DNA from: an uncultured Collinsella sp. | Lineage (GTDB): Bacteria; Actinomycetota; Coriobacteriia; Coriobacteriales; Coriobacteriaceae | Direction of reading: 5' to 3' | Length of the DNA stretch: 64,000 nucleotides | Assembly: GCA_900542155.1 (NCBI GenBank) | Contig: UQMD01000008.1 | Location: 1-64,000 of the forward strand | Part shown: positions 53,426-63,557 of the stretch, piece by piece | Numbering within the stretch: the first letter of the stretch is position 1 | Layout: each line of letters opens with the position of its first letter | The notes under the pieces: generated by a model | The model's input: only the letters and a program-made list of their open reading frames with translations | Databases searched by the model: none | What the model was told of the DNA's origin: nothing | Translations under genes and position numbers: made by a program

Positions 53426-54130
53426 TCAGTCTTCGATTTCGGGGTTAAGAAAGTCGGTGTCTTCGTCCTCGGGATGCGCGATGGCCTGTTTAATGGCCGC
53501 CCCTCCCTTAACGGAATAGATGATGGCGGTGAGCATGGAGAAGATGACGCCGCCGTACACAAAGAAGATGCCGAGGGGCACCGAGCTGCCGTTGAGGCCC
53601 GGGAATGCTGTGAACGTGGCGGGCAGCAGATGCCAGCCGTCGATGACGGGGAACCCAAGCAGCATGAGCGAGAATCCGGTCATAAGCAGCGCCGTGGCAA
53701 TCTTGCCGGGAAAGACGACGTCGATGGGGCGCCGGTGGTAGTGGCGCACGATGAGCGTGCCAATGCCCAGGTAGATATCGCGGCCGATAATGAGCACGCA
53801 GACCCAGATGGGAAGCTCGCCACGGACCACGAGCCCCAGCACGCCGGTAAACAGCAGCGCGCGGTCGCAGATGGGGTCCATAACCTTGCCGAGCCACGAG
53901 ACCGTTTTGGTCATGCGGGCAATCTGCCCGTCCATCCAGTCGGTGGAAGCCGCGATGGCATAAATGACAATGGCGACGACACGGTTGTTGTCCGTCACAA
54001 ACAGGTACAGAAAAACGAGCGTGAGGATCAGGCGCGTAAAGGTGATGAAATTGGAGATCGTAAAGATCTTATTCGACGGGTAATCGGAAGTGCCGATAAG
54101 CTCCTTTTTGATCTTCTTCTTGATGCCCAC
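53426..54130 (-). CDS. CDP-alcohol phosphatidyltransferase, second PgsA-like protein
   Basis: The 234-residue membrane protein has the CDP-alcohol motif (STDWMDGQIARMTKTVSWLG, then KVMDPICDRALLF) and about five helices. I choose the GTG start at 54130 (VGIKKKIKKEL), with GGGGGAG 5 bases upstream; a longer start at 54220 is possible. It differs strongly from PgsA at 32546, so it may make another phospholipid such as an archaetidyl- or inositol-type headgroup, or be a cardiolipin or PG synthase. In other actinobacteria a PgsA paralog sits beside garA and the MerR gene, as here. Confidence 0.83.
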   Translation of the reverse strand: MGIKKKIKKELIGTSDYPSNKIFTISNFITFTRLILTLVFLYLFVTDNNRVVAIVIYAIAASTDWMDGQIARMTKTVSWLGKVMDPICDRALLFTGVLGLVVRGELPIWVCVLIIGRDIYLGIGTLIVRHYHRRPIDVVFPGKIATALLMTGFSLMLLGFPVIDGWHLLPATFTAFPGLNGSSVPLGIFFVYGGVIFSMLTAIIYSVKGGAAIKQAIAHPEDEDTDFLNPEIED

Positions 54131-54258
54131 AGGACTCCCCCGCTGGTAAACGACAAAACTTTCGATACTATACCCGTTCTGGCGATGTCTATCCAGCGTA
54201 AGCATAGAGAGTCCAGACATATGGAGGGTGCTTCTGGGTTATGCGGGATTCTGCATTT

Positions 54259-54315
54259 GTGTACATCAGCCTCCAAATATGACATTTTTCGGCATCTTTG
54301 ATGGCTTATGTACAC
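54259..54315. repeat. Inverted repeat in the gap before the lantibiotic-immunity genes
   Basis: GTGTACATCAGCC at the left and GGCTTATGTACAC at the right are near-complementary, with further partial pairing inside (TCCAAA/TTTGAT). It is the only structured feature seen in the 396-base gap 54131-54526; otherwise I see nothing convincing there apart from the start-proximal GAGAAAGGA ribosome site of the ABC gene. Confidence 0.5.
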
Positions 54316-54526
54316 GTTTTGATTCGGTGATTACATCGATCGGGAAAGTTGTTGCTTTAAGCAAATTAATCATGATGTGCGGGTCGAGAAGGGCTAGCGC
54401 CAAAAGAACCCAACGGCCGTTACGGCTTCGTTAGAAACGCGCCCCACCATGGATGGTGAACCCGAAAGGTAAGGCGCGCGGGCACGGTGGCTCGGCCCGC
54501 GCGCCCGGAAGAGAAAGGATAAACCC

Positions 54527-55251
<725 letters not shown>

Positions 55252-55255
<4 letters not shown>

Positions 55256-56022
55256 CGGGCGAGAAAGGCTGCCTGCTCGCGGGCCTGCGCGCCGAGGCCC
55301 TGAAGTCGCGCCACGCGGCACCGGTTCGCCTGGCCGTGCTCATGGCGCTGCCGATGCCGCTGCTCGGCGCGATGCCCTACCGGGGTGTGCAGATATTCAG
55401 CGCGTGGAACTACTGGTACGCGCTCTTCCTGCCCGTGTCTCTCTCGCTCGTGGTGGCGTGCGTCGCGCGGGCGGACGCTCGCACGCGGATGCGGGGGCTT
55501 CTGGGCCTGGGCTTCCCGCTCGGGCGCGCCTGGTGGGCCAAGGCGCTCTGGTGCCTCGCGCTCTGCACGCTCTCGAACCTCGTGGTCTTTGGCATCTACC
55601 TCGCGGGATCGGCGTTCTCCTCGCAGGGCCTCACGGCCGCGGGCACGCTCACGATGCTCCTCTGCGCGCTCGTCAACACAGTGACCGCGGCGTGGATGAT
55701 CCCCGCAGGGCTCTTCCTCACGGCGCGGCTCGGCATGCTCGCGGGCATCTTCTGCCCGCTCGCCGCGCAGCTCGTGGGTGGGTTCGCCTGGTCGTTGGTG
55801 CCGCTGCCGCAGCTCTTTCCGCCGTCGGCGAGCATGGTCATCCCCACGAGCTTCATCCCCGTGCTGCCGAGCGGCGAGCCACTCGCGGCGGACATGGCGC
55901 TCGGCGGGGCGCTCGCGGCGGATGGCATGCTCACGCTGGCGGGCCTTGCGGTCTGCGCGCTCGCGTTCGTCGCGCTCGCGGCGGCAGGCGCGGCCTGGTT
56001 CGCGCGCTCCGAGGAGAGGTGA
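55252..56022 (+). CDS. Lantibiotic-immunity ABC permease (LanE/MutE-like)
   Basis: The 256-residue protein has six hydrophobic helices and no catalytic motif. It starts in overlap with the ATPase gene and ends in overlap with the next permease gene (TGATG). Family segments include GIYLAGSAFSSQGLTAAG and LGMLAGIFCPLAAQLVGGFA. It pairs with LanG as the membrane part. LanG is broken here, so the pump is probably not functional. Confidence 0.82.
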
Positions 56023-56410
56023 TGGCCGTGACGCGACTCTCCGACCCGACGCCGCGCATGACTCTCTCGCGGGCCCTGCTCTCCGAGGCCCTGCGTCTGG
56101 CGCGCTCCCCGCTCGCGGCGGTGCACCTCGTCTGCGGCCTGGCAGCCGGTCTTGCCTGCGGCGAGTACTTCTCCGTAGCCCGATGGGACCCGGCGCTGGG
56201 CGCGGACGCCTACGTCCAGTTCCTTGGCGCCCTCATGCCGCTCATGTCCGCCATCGTCTGCGGGCTCGCCGTGGACGAGGAGCGCGCTGCCGGGCGCCTC
56301 GCCAACCTCATGGCGGTCCCCTCGCGCGGGCGCGCCGTCGCGGCGAAGCTGCTCGCCCTTGCGGCGCTCGGCGCCGCCGCGCTGGCCGTGGCGCTCGGCG
56401 TGTTCGGGGC
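56022..56410 (+). pseudogene. Truncated LanG/MutG-like permease, 3' end lost
   Basis: About 130 codons of a second permease (MAVTRLSDPTPRMTLSRALL onward) read well up to the IS3 left end at 56411. The frame then continues as nonsense into the element until 56603. At least the second half of the permease is missing from the window, so it is a broken gene. Confidence 0.75.
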
Positions 56411-56494
56411 TGACCTGTATCGTCTTTTCGGACACGCGTTCAAGAGGAACCTATTTTCCCCTAGAATGCAGGGCAACAGACGAAAGGACGAGCC

Positions 56495-56779
56495 ATGGCA
56501 AACCAGCCGGCGAAATACACCGACGAGTTCAGGCGCGAGACGGCCGACTACATCATCTCGACGGGCAGGCCCATCACCGAGTGCTGCGCCGAGCTCGGGC
56601 TGAATTCCAAGACGGTGAACAAGTGGGTGCAGAACCGCAGGCGCGAGCTTTCCGGCGAGCCCGACCCCAAGGCCGAGGACCGCGAGCTGCGCGAGGCCAG
56701 GAGGCGCATACGCGAGCTCGAGATGGAGAACGCCTTCTTGAAAAAAGCCGCGGCCTTCTTCGCCAAAGAGCAGGGGTAG
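56495..56779 (+). CDS. IS3-family transposase OrfA
   Basis: The 94-residue protein has the IS3/IS911 helix-turn-helix (residues 8-50; ITECCAELGLNSKTVNKWVQ) and a leucine-zipper-like helix at the end (RRRIRELEMENAFLKKAAAF). It begins at the ATG at 56495 after AAAGGA. An A6 run at 56741-56746 near its end can shift ribosomes by -1 into orfB. Confidence 0.92.
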   Translation: MANQPAKYTDEFRRETADYIISTGRPITECCAELGLNSKTVNKWVQNRRRELSGEPDPKAEDRELREARRRIRELEMENAFLKKAAAFFAKEQG

Positions 56780-57675
56780 CCGCGCGCTACCGGCTGATGC
56801 TGGCGGAGAAGGCCGAATACCCAATCACGCTCATGGCGAGGATCCTTTGCGTGAGCAGGTCGGGCTTCTACTCGTGGCTTTCCAACGGCTGCCCCGAAGA
56901 CGACTGGTCGGCCGAGCGCGAGGCCGTGAGGCGCGTCTGGCTGGAGTCGGACCGCAGGTTCGGCGCGAGGTTCGTGAAGTGCTTCCTGCCCGCCGAGTTC
57001 TCCGGATTGACCCTGTATCGGGTGCGCAAGCTGATGCGCGAGCTGGGCATACGCGGCTGCACGCCAAACCAGCGCAAGCGCACCACGATTCCCGACCCCA
57101 AGGCCAAGCCCAGGCCCGACCTGGTGCGCCGCGACTTCACGAGCCCGGTCCCCACCTACAAGCTCGTGGGCGACATCACCTACCTGCGCACCGGCGAGGG
57201 CTGGCTGTACCTGGCGACCGTGATCGACCTGAACACGCGCATGGTGGTTGGATGGTCGCTGTCGAGCCGCATGACCGCCGACATCGCGGTGGCGGCGCTG
57301 GAATCCGCCAAATCGCGAGGATACGTGGCGGGCAACGCCATATTCCACACGGACCGCGGCGCGCAGTACACCAGCAGGCTTCTGGCCGAATGGGCGCGCG
57401 CCAACGACGTGCGACTTTCCTGCAGCCGCACGGGAAACTGCCACGACAACGCCGTCGCCGAGTCGTTCTTCGCCACGCTGAAAAACGAGATGTACTACCG
57501 CAGGCGATTCGCCACCAGGGCCGAGGCCAGGCACGCAGTCGTCGAGTTCATCGAGGCGTACTACAACAGGCGGAGGCCGCATTCCTCGATAGGCTACAGG
57601 GTGCCGGCCGAAGCCATGGCCGACTTCTTCGAGCGGCCCGATCCCAAGTCCGACGCGATGCCTATGGCAGCGTGA
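56746..57675 (+). CDS. IS3-family transposase OrfB (via -1 frameshift)
   Basis: The catalytic part has the DDE triad: D in GDITYL, D in HTDRGAQYTS and E in DNAVAESFFATLKNE. An integrase core region and the HTH_21 segment ARILCVSRSGFYSWL are also present. It lies in the -1 frame relative to OrfA, so the coordinates given start at the codon after the A6 run. Without frameshifting the first ATG is at 56797. The gene appears intact. Confidence 0.9.
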   Translation, partial: SRGLLRQRAGVAARYRLMLAEKAEYPITLMARILCVSRSGFYSWLSNGCPEDDWSAEREAVRRVWLESDRRFGARFVKCFLPAEFSGLTLYRVRKLMRELGIRGCTPNQRKRTTIPDPKAKPRPDLVRRDFTSPVPTYKLVGDITYLRTGEGWLYLATVIDLNTRMVVGWSLSSRMTADIAVAALESAKSRGYVAGNAIFHTDRGAQYTSRLLAEWARANDVRLSCSRTGNCHDNAVAESFFATLKNEMYYRRRFATRAEARHAVVEFIEAYYNRRRPHSSIGYRVPAEAMADFFERPDPKSDAMPMAA

Positions 57676-57719
57676 TTCCTCTCAATTTCGTGTCCGAAAT
57701 CTTGACACAGGTCATTCTG

Positions 57720-58871
57720 ATGACAGACCTCGAGGGCACGCGGCTCGAGGACGCGACGGAAATGGCCCGTACGGCACTCGCCGCGGATCCGGGCACAGTG
57801 GAGATCAAGGGCGGGGGTTCGGGCCTCACCTACGCCGCGTTCCCACTCAAGGGCGGCGGTGCCTGCGCGCTCGTCAGCGAGTACCTGCCGCAGTGGGTCT
57901 CGCGCGACCTCGCCGGCCTGCTTCCCAACCCGCAGAACCTCATGCTCGTCGGCGCTGCGGCGGGAAGCGCGCTCGCGCTTGCGCTCGTGGCGCGCCGCGC
58001 GAGCCGCGTGATCTCGCGTAAGATGGCGCCGCTTGCGGAGGCGGCGGGGCGCGTCGGCGCGGGGGAGCTCGACTTCGCGGTCGGCAGTACTAACGTGCGC
58101 GAGGTGAACGACGTCCTCGCCGCGATGGACGCCATGCGGGCCTCCCTCGCCGAGTCGCTCGAGGCCCGCTGGGCCGCGGAGCGGGGGCAGCGCGAGCAGA
58201 TGGCGTCGCTTGCCCACGACCTCAAGACGCCGCTCACCGTGCTGCGCGCCAACGCCGACTTCGTGGCGGAGGAGCTGGAAGACGAGAATGACGCCGACCT
58301 CTCGGCCGCCGCGCGCGACATAGCCGGCGGTGTCGAAAGGCTCGACGGCTACGTGCGCCTGCTCATCGAGGCCTCGCGCGGGTCCGGCGGGGCGGAGAGG
58401 GCCCCCATGCGGCCGGCCGAGCTCTGCGAGCAGGTTCTCGCCGAGGCCGCTCAGATCGCCCGGGCACGAGGCGTGGCGCTCGACGCGGCCACGGGCCCCG
58501 CTGTCGCGGGCGCGCCCGAGGCCCCGCTCGACCGAACCGCCCTGGCGCGAGCCGCCGCGAACCTCGTGGCCAACGCCGTCGAGCACGCACGCTCGCGCGT
58601 GGCTGTCTCCTGCGACGTCGCGGGAGGGCGCCTCGTCATCGAGGTCGCCGACGACGGACCGGGCTTTTCTCCCGCCGCCCTCGAACGCGGCTGCGAGCGC
58701 CTCTTCACAGACGACTCCTCCCGCTCCTCGCGTGACGGGGGCCGCCACTACGGGCTCGGCCTCCACGTCGCCTCCGAGGCCGCGAGCGCCCACGGGGGCT
58801 CCGTCTCGCTCGCCAACGGCCCCTCGGGCGGCGCGGTGGCCACCATCGCGGTCCCCCTGTGCGGGATCTGA
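57720..58871 (+). pseudogene. Sensor histidine kinase, N-terminal part lost (LanK-like)
   Basis: The frame has about 380 residues: a short extracellular remnant, one membrane helix (LVGAAAGSALALALVARRAS), a HAMP region, a HisKA motif (SLAHDLKTPLTVLR) and a GHKL domain (NLVANAVEHA, DDGPGF, HYGLGLHVAS). An in-frame ATG at 57720 lies right after the IS. The first membrane helix and most of the sensor are missing, and the cognate response regulator is absent. In Lan systems a lanRK pair normally adjoins lanFEG. Confidence 0.8.
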
Positions 58872-58981
58872 CGACTTCCTCGATGTATACCCCGACTGCG
58901 ATATGTCGCTCGCCGAGGCCGCGACGAGATGGTGTTGCGTCTGCCCCGTTTGGTGCTTCTAGCTCATATTTGATCTGATGT

Positions 58982-59015
58982 AAGGCCCGTGCAATCCTGC
59001 ATGGGCCTTTCTTTT
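58982..59015 (+). terminator. Terminator after the histidine-kinase remnant
   Basis: AAGGCCCGTGCA and TGCATGGGCCTT form a 12-bp stem with one G-T pair and an ATCC loop, then TTTCTTTT. Confidence 0.85.
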
Positions 59016-59440
59016 GGCAATTACTCGACCGATTCGTGGCTTGATACACATATTATCGAGTTAAGGAGACATGAGGCCATACAGTGGCTCTCAGAGCGCC
59101 TGCCGCACTCCCCCGCCATTACCCCTGCGGCGTCCTCGCATAGAGTTCATCCTGCTTGGCGTTTCGTTGCAACAGCCCACTTGTCCACCGATCAAGTGAA
59201 CTACTGGAATAAATACAGTGACACGCTTGTCCGTTATAGTCGCTATATCTGTGTTAATCGCCGCGATAAATACAGCCCATACTCGGCTGTATACCAGCTA
59301 CGCGTATGTAGATTCATAACGCGTTAATAATTCGGCTCAAGCGCGTACAAAACGCGCAAGTAACCGCAAAAAGCGAGTATCGCGCAAGTAGATTATTGAC
59401 ACCCTGTTGCTTACTGAAAATTAATCAATTGCCTAAAACA
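59016..59440. other. Gene-free stretch before tRNA-Pro
   Basis: No open frame here has a credible start or family resemblance. A small hairpin ATACAGCC-CATACTC-GGCTGTAT lies near 59270-59293, and CGCGCAAGTA is repeated directly near 59354 and 59381. A TTGACA at 59395 has no matching -10 that I can defend. Base composition is lower in GC than the lantibiotic region. Confidence 0.4.
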
Positions 59441-59469
59441 AAAAAGGTCAGGCACTATGTGCCTGACCT
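59439..59469 (-). terminator. Terminator of tRNA-Pro
   Basis: AGGTCAGGCAC (59445-59455) pairs with GTGCCTGACCT (59459-59469) around TAT. On the minus strand it is followed by a run of T's (complement of AAAACAAAAA). Confidence 0.88.
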
Positions 59470-59481
59470 GCAAACTTCTGG

Positions 59482-59555
<74 letters not shown>

Positions 59556-59635
59556 AAGCTTTTGTTTGTTGCTCTGCTCTCGCTCGCAACAAGGAGTATA
59601 TTAACCCGAAACTTTGGACTTGTGCAAGAACTTTT

Positions 59636-60847
59636 TTAATTATTTTTGAGCAAGTCCAAAATTGTATCTGCGAGCTGGGGTTTTGTTAGCACGGGAAGTT
59701 CCTGCGTCCCTGCTGTGCTCACGATCCAAGCCTTGTTGGTATCAGTTCCAAAGCCCGAATCGGCGCGCGAAACATCGTTGGCGATAATGGCATCGCAGCC
59801 CTTGCGGGCCAATTTACGCTCAGCGTACTCCACAACGTTATCGGTCTCGGCTGCAAAGCCAATCACGCGCCGCTCCCCCTTCTGGCGCGAGAGCTCAGCC
59901 AAAATATCAACGGTCTCGACGAGCTCGATGCAATCCAGGCGCTCGTTGGCCTTTTTGAGCTTATGGTCGGCAGGGGCCGCGGGCGTGTAGTCGGCGACGG
60001 CCGCAGCGCAAATGGCAGCGTCGGCCGTCTGGAAGGCGTTTAACGCCGCCTGCAGCATCTCTGCGGCGGTCTGCACGCGCAGGCACTTTACGCCGCGAGG
60101 AACATCGAGCGATGTCGGTCCCAGCACGAGCGTGACCTCGGCACCGCGGCGAGCGGCCTCCCCCGCCAGAGCGATGCCCATCTTGCCCGACGATCGGTTT
60201 CCAATAAAACGCACGGGGTCGATCGGTTCGTGCGTAGGACCGGCGGTGATCACGATGCGCTTGCCTGCAAGGTCCTGGGGTGCGGGGTTGAATACCTCGC
60301 AGATGGCCTCAACGATGTCCTCGGGCTCGCTCATGCGCCCCGTGTCCACGTCGCCGCAGGCAAGGTAGCCACTGCCGGGTCCCACCACGTGGACGCCGCG
60401 CTCGCGCAGCGTGGCCATATTGGCCTGGGTTGCCGGCGCCTTCCACATGCCATTGTTCATGGCCGGCGCGATCACAATGGGTCGCGGCGTGGCGAGAAGC
60501 GTCGTAGAAATCAGGTCATCGGCAATGCCGTTGGCCATCTTGGCAATGATATTGGCCGTCGCGGGCGCCACGACCACCAGATCGGGCTCCTGGGCCAGTG
60601 AAATGTGGTGGATAGGGTCGGAGGGGTCGTCGAACAGGCCCACGGCGACGGGCTCGTTGGTGAGCGCACGGAAGGTGAGCGGGCCCACAAACTCGGTGGC
60701 ATGCTCGCTCATAACGACCTTGACACGCGCGCCGCGCTTTTGCATCAGGCGCACGATATTGCACGACTTATAGGCGGCGATCCCGCCGGTAATACCCAGC
60801 AGGATCGTTTTTCCCTCAAGCTGCATTGAATTGTTGGGCGCCGCCAT
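59636..60847 (-). CDS. coaBC: Bifunctional CoaBC (phosphopantothenoylcysteine synthetase/decarboxylase)
   Basis: CoaBC makes 4'-phosphopantetheine from phosphopantothenate and cysteine in CoA synthesis. The 403-residue product has the flavin CoaC half (GITGGIAAYKS; catalytic His in PIHHISLA; PAMNNGMW; Cys in GYLACGD). The CTP-dependent CoaB half follows (ITAGPTHEPIDPVRFIGNRS; AAVADYTP; KLKK). The ATG at 60847 follows GGAAG. It is the last gene of the minus-strand block. Confidence 0.95.
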   Translation of the reverse strand: MAAPNNSMQLEGKTILLGITGGIAAYKSCNIVRLMQKRGARVKVVMSEHATEFVGPLTFRALTNEPVAVGLFDDPSDPIHHISLAQEPDLVVVAPATANIIAKMANGIADDLISTTLLATPRPIVIAPAMNNGMWKAPATQANMATLRERGVHVVGPGSGYLACGDVDTGRMSEPEDIVEAICEVFNPAPQDLAGKRIVITAGPTHEPIDPVRFIGNRSSGKMGIALAGEAARRGAEVTLVLGPTSLDVPRGVKCLRVQTAAEMLQAALNAFQTADAAICAAAVADYTPAAPADHKLKKANERLDCIELVETVDILAELSRQKGERRVIGFAAETDNVVEYAERKLARKGCDAIIANDVSRADSGFGTDTNKAWIVSTAGTQELPVLTKPQLADTILDLLKNN

Positions 60848-60850
60848 CGT

Positions 60851-61570
60851 TTACGCTTCCTTGCTCGGGAGCACCAGCAGGCGGTGGCAGTACGGGCAGT
60901 GCGTAATCTCACTACCGTCGTGGTTGAGGTCGCTCATGGATGACGCCTGCAGCGCGGTGTGGCAGACCGTGGGGATGTTGCCCTTGATGGTCTCGACGGC
61001 CAGGCCGCGGAACTGCTTGAGCAGGCGCTCGTAATCGGTGAGCACGTCGGCCGGCAGCGTGGCGGCAAGAGCGGTGCGCTCCTTAGTGGCGGCTTCGATC
61101 TGAGCCTGCAGGTCGGCAGCCTTGGCGCGGGCGGCCTTGGTATCGGCCTTCACGCCCTCTTCGAACTTGGCGATGATTGCCTGCGCGCGGGTCTCGCGGT
61201 CGAGCGCCTCTTTGTGGGCGACAACGACGTCCTTGCGGGTGTGCTCAATCTTGTCCAGACGCTTGGCCAGGGTGGCGAGCTCGTTCTCCAGGTCCTGGAC
61301 CTCGCGATAGTCAGAGCCGTCGACGTGACGCTTCTTGGCGGCCTCGATGGCGTTGTTGGTCTGAATCTCGGTGGTGTTGAGATCGTCGAGCTCAATGTCC
61401 AGGTCCTTGCGTTGGGCGTAGAGCTTGGTCATCTCGGACTTGAGCTTCACATAGGTCTTACGCTTGGAAGCGAGCTCCTTGAGCTCCGGCATATTGGCAA
61501 GTTCGCTCTTGTTGCGGGCGAGCTCCAAATCGATCTGTTGCAGCTTGAGTAGCGTAGCGCCGGCGCTCAT
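60851..61570 (-). CDS. Coiled-coil C4-type zinc-ribbon protein
   Basis: The 239-residue protein is a long helical hairpin (about 5-190) ending in a small zinc-ribbon-like domain, as in the CT398/DUF164 family that binds nucleic acid or flagellar partners. CPYCHRLL is present, but the first metal pair reads VCHTAL, so one cysteine is replaced by histidine. I start at 61570 after AGGAGAG; upstream ATGs at 61606 and 61600 are less likely. It overlaps the Nif3-like gene by 4 bases. Confidence 0.82.
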   Translation of the reverse strand: MSAGATLLKLQQIDLELARNKSELANMPELKELASKRKTYVKLKSEMTKLYAQRKDLDIELDDLNTTEIQTNNAIEAAKKRHVDGSDYREVQDLENELATLAKRLDKIEHTRKDVVVAHKEALDRETRAQAIIAKFEEGVKADTKAARAKAADLQAQIEAATKERTALAATLPADVLTDYERLLKQFRGLAVETIKGNIPTVCHTALQASSMSDLNHDGSEITHCPYCHRLLVLPSKEA

Positions 61571-62376
61571 AAGTTCTCTCCTTTTGTCACTGTCCACCAT
61601 TGGCAAGGGTTCAGTATTTTAATCGCATGACGGGGGTCGACCCCGGCGTCAACTGCAGAGTTCATCAATATATCAACGAACGGCTCTTCGGAGCGGTCGT
61701 GACCGAGCAAGATCACCGGCAGCCCGCGCAAGGCAAGGTCTTGCGCCACGTGGTAGCCGGCCTCTCCGGTCACAATAGCATCTGCCCCCGCGGCGATGGC
61801 AAGCTCACCAAAATCGCCGAGGGAGCCGCCCAAAATGGCGAGGGTGCGGCACGGGCGATCGGCATCGCCCCATACGCGCGGGTCGCTGTCAAAGGCCGTG
61901 GCGGCACGGTTGGCGAAATCGCGCAGGTTGCAGGCGTCGTGGAGGGTAGCGAGCGCGCCCAGACCGGTGAGCTCAGGCTCGTCCACATGCTCCAGCGAGC
62001 TCATGGGCTCAGCGCCCAGCAACTCACTCAGGCGAACGCGCGCCTCGTGCGATCGGTCCAGGTTGGTGTGAAGCGAGATGATGCTCACGCCGCAACGAGC
62101 TGCCTCGTACAACACAGCGCTGCATTGGGGACGCGATACATCCGCCGGGCAAAACGCCTCGGGCGCCTTGATATAGATGGGATGATGCGTCAGCAGCACG
62201 TTGGCGCCGGCCTCGAGAGCACGGTGCACGTTGGCCTCGGTAGCGTCAAGTGCACAGGCAACACCGGTGATCTCAGCGGCGGGATCTCCCACAGATAAAC
62301 CAACATGATCCCAACCCTCGGCGTCCGTTTTGGGATAGCGTGCCAGCAGGGCGCGCTCAAGGTCGGCGACGATCAT
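61567..62376 (-). CDS. Nif3-like dinuclear metal-centre protein (DUF34)
   Basis: The 269-residue protein has the DUF34 metal ligands LLTHHPIY, SLHTNLD and the late GHDRSEEPFV. These bind two metal ions in a hydrolase-like GTP cyclohydrolase 1 type 2 family fold; the cellular substrate is uncertain. Both ends overlap neighbours by four bases (ATGA), showing tight coupling with the cysteine desulfurase and the zinc-ribbon protein. Confidence 0.92.
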   Translation of the reverse strand: MIVADLERALLARYPKTDAEGWDHVGLSVGDPAAEITGVACALDATEANVHRALEAGANVLLTHHPIYIKAPEAFCPADVSRPQCSAVLYEAARCGVSIISLHTNLDRSHEARVRLSELLGAEPMSSLEHVDEPELTGLGALATLHDACNLRDFANRAATAFDSDPRVWGDADRPCRTLAILGGSLGDFGELAIAAGADAIVTGEAGYHVAQDLALRGLPVILLGHDRSEEPFVDILMNSAVDAGVDPRHAIKILNPCQWWTVTKGENL

Positions 62377-63551
62377 GCGGCACCTACGATCGAGAGTAGG
62401 GTCTGGGCAAAGTCGTCCAGATCGCCCGGATTCACGCGGTCATCAAACGAGATGCGCAGTGCGCCCAGCGCCTGCTCGCGACCAATGCCCATGGCGCTGA
62501 GCACGTGGCTCGGGTCCATGTTGCCGCTCGAGCAAGCTGATCCGGCCGAAACCTCAAAGCCGGCGGCATCGAGCTTGATGATGAGCTCTTCGGAGTCCGT
62601 GCCGTCAACGTAGATTGAAACCATACCCGGCAGACGGTCGGCCTGCGCGTAGTCGCCCATTGTGGCGTGAATGCGGGGATGGGCCGTAAGCGTGTCGTAG
62701 AGCTTGTCGGACAAGGTCTGCAGTTCCGCGCGCTCCTGGGCCACGTGGGGCGCCAGCGTGCGGGCGGCAGCGGCAAAAGCCAGCTGCGTGCGCAGATCCT
62801 GCGTACCGGCGCGACGGCCGGCTTCTTGTCCACCGCCAAAGATGCGCGGACGCAGCGGCGTGCGGTTCTTAAGGTAGAGCGCGCCGGATGCCACAGGGCC
62901 GCCGATCTTATGCGCGGCAACGGTCATGGCGTCTACGCCCAGCTCGGTGACATCGAGCGGAATATGCAAGTAGCCCTGGATGGCATCGGTATGAAACAAG
63001 GCGCCGGCAGCATGTGCGGCGGCGGCCAGCTCGCGGATGGGCTGCACCACGCCGGTTTCGTTGTTGGCGACCATAATGCTCACGAGCGCCACGTCATCGC
63101 CCAACAGCTCGACAAGCGTAGCAGGCTCAATGTAGCCCGCGCGGCAGGGCTGCACCAGGTCGACGGTAAAACCGGCGGCACGCAGCAGCGGCAGATTGTC
63201 CAGAATCGAATCGTGCTCGATGGCCGAAACGATGACACGGTCGCGCTTGCGATCGCGCTGGCGAGCGCCCTCGGCAAGACCGAGCAGTGCCAGCTGGTTG
63301 GCCTCGGTACCGCCGTTGGTCAGGATGATCTCGGACGGGCGAACGTGCGCGCCAAAGCTGCGTGCGATCTCGCGACGGGCGACTTCCAGGCGTGCGGCGG
63401 CCTTGCGGCCAAGCGAGTGCAGCGAGTTGGGGTTGACGCCGGCAAGCTCGCTGTCGTCATATTCGCGCTGCGCAAGGCGCGCCTCGGCGCGCATGGGCGT
63501 CGAGGCGGCATAGTCAAGATTCACGGGTATGCGGTTTTGACCTGCGGTCAT
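62373..63551 (-). CDS. Cysteine desulfurase (NifS/IscS type)
   Basis: The enzyme takes sulfur from cysteine for Fe-S clusters or tRNA thiolation. The 392-residue PLP protein has LDYAASTPMR, the PLP lysine in AAHKIGG, and the active cysteine in SAGSACSSGN. No Fe-S scaffold or mnmA lies in view, so its partner may be elsewhere. The start at 63551 is 6 bases after the rpe stop. Confidence 0.93.
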   Translation of the reverse strand: MTAGQNRIPVNLDYAASTPMRAEARLAQREYDDSELAGVNPNSLHSLGRKAAARLEVARREIARSFGAHVRPSEIILTNGGTEANQLALLGLAEGARQRDRKRDRVIVSAIEHDSILDNLPLLRAAGFTVDLVQPCRAGYIEPATLVELLGDDVALVSIMVANNETGVVQPIRELAAAAHAAGALFHTDAIQGYLHIPLDVTELGVDAMTVAAHKIGGPVASGALYLKNRTPLRPRIFGGGQEAGRRAGTQDLRTQLAFAAAARTLAPHVAQERAELQTLSDKLYDTLTAHPRIHATMGDYAQADRLPGMVSIYVDGTDSEELIIKLDAAGFEVSAGSACSSGNMDPSHVLSAMGIGREQALGALRISFDDRVNPGDLDDFAQTLLSIVGAA

Positions 63552-63557
63552 AAGGGT

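Larger units (their letters stand above)
56411..57714 (+). mobile_element. IS3-family insertion sequence, 1304 bp
   Basis: Terminal inverted repeats are TGACCTGTATCGTCTTTTCG at the left and, on the other strand, TGACCTGTGTCAAGATTTCG at the right, both continuing GACACG; 5 of 26 positions differ. It carries orfA and orfB in overlapping frames. Bases flanking the ends (GGC at the left, TTC at the right) do not form a direct repeat, unlike a simple insertion. Confidence 0.92.

Noticed and set aside
56847..57719. N-terminal extension of the histidine kinase frame through the IS element
   Set aside because: This part is an alternative frame of orfB, so the kinase portion only begins at the IS right end.
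58989..59327. Open frame of 112 codons on the plus strand
   Set aside because: It begins inside a terminator hairpin, lacks a ribosome site and has no recognisable family or codon pattern.
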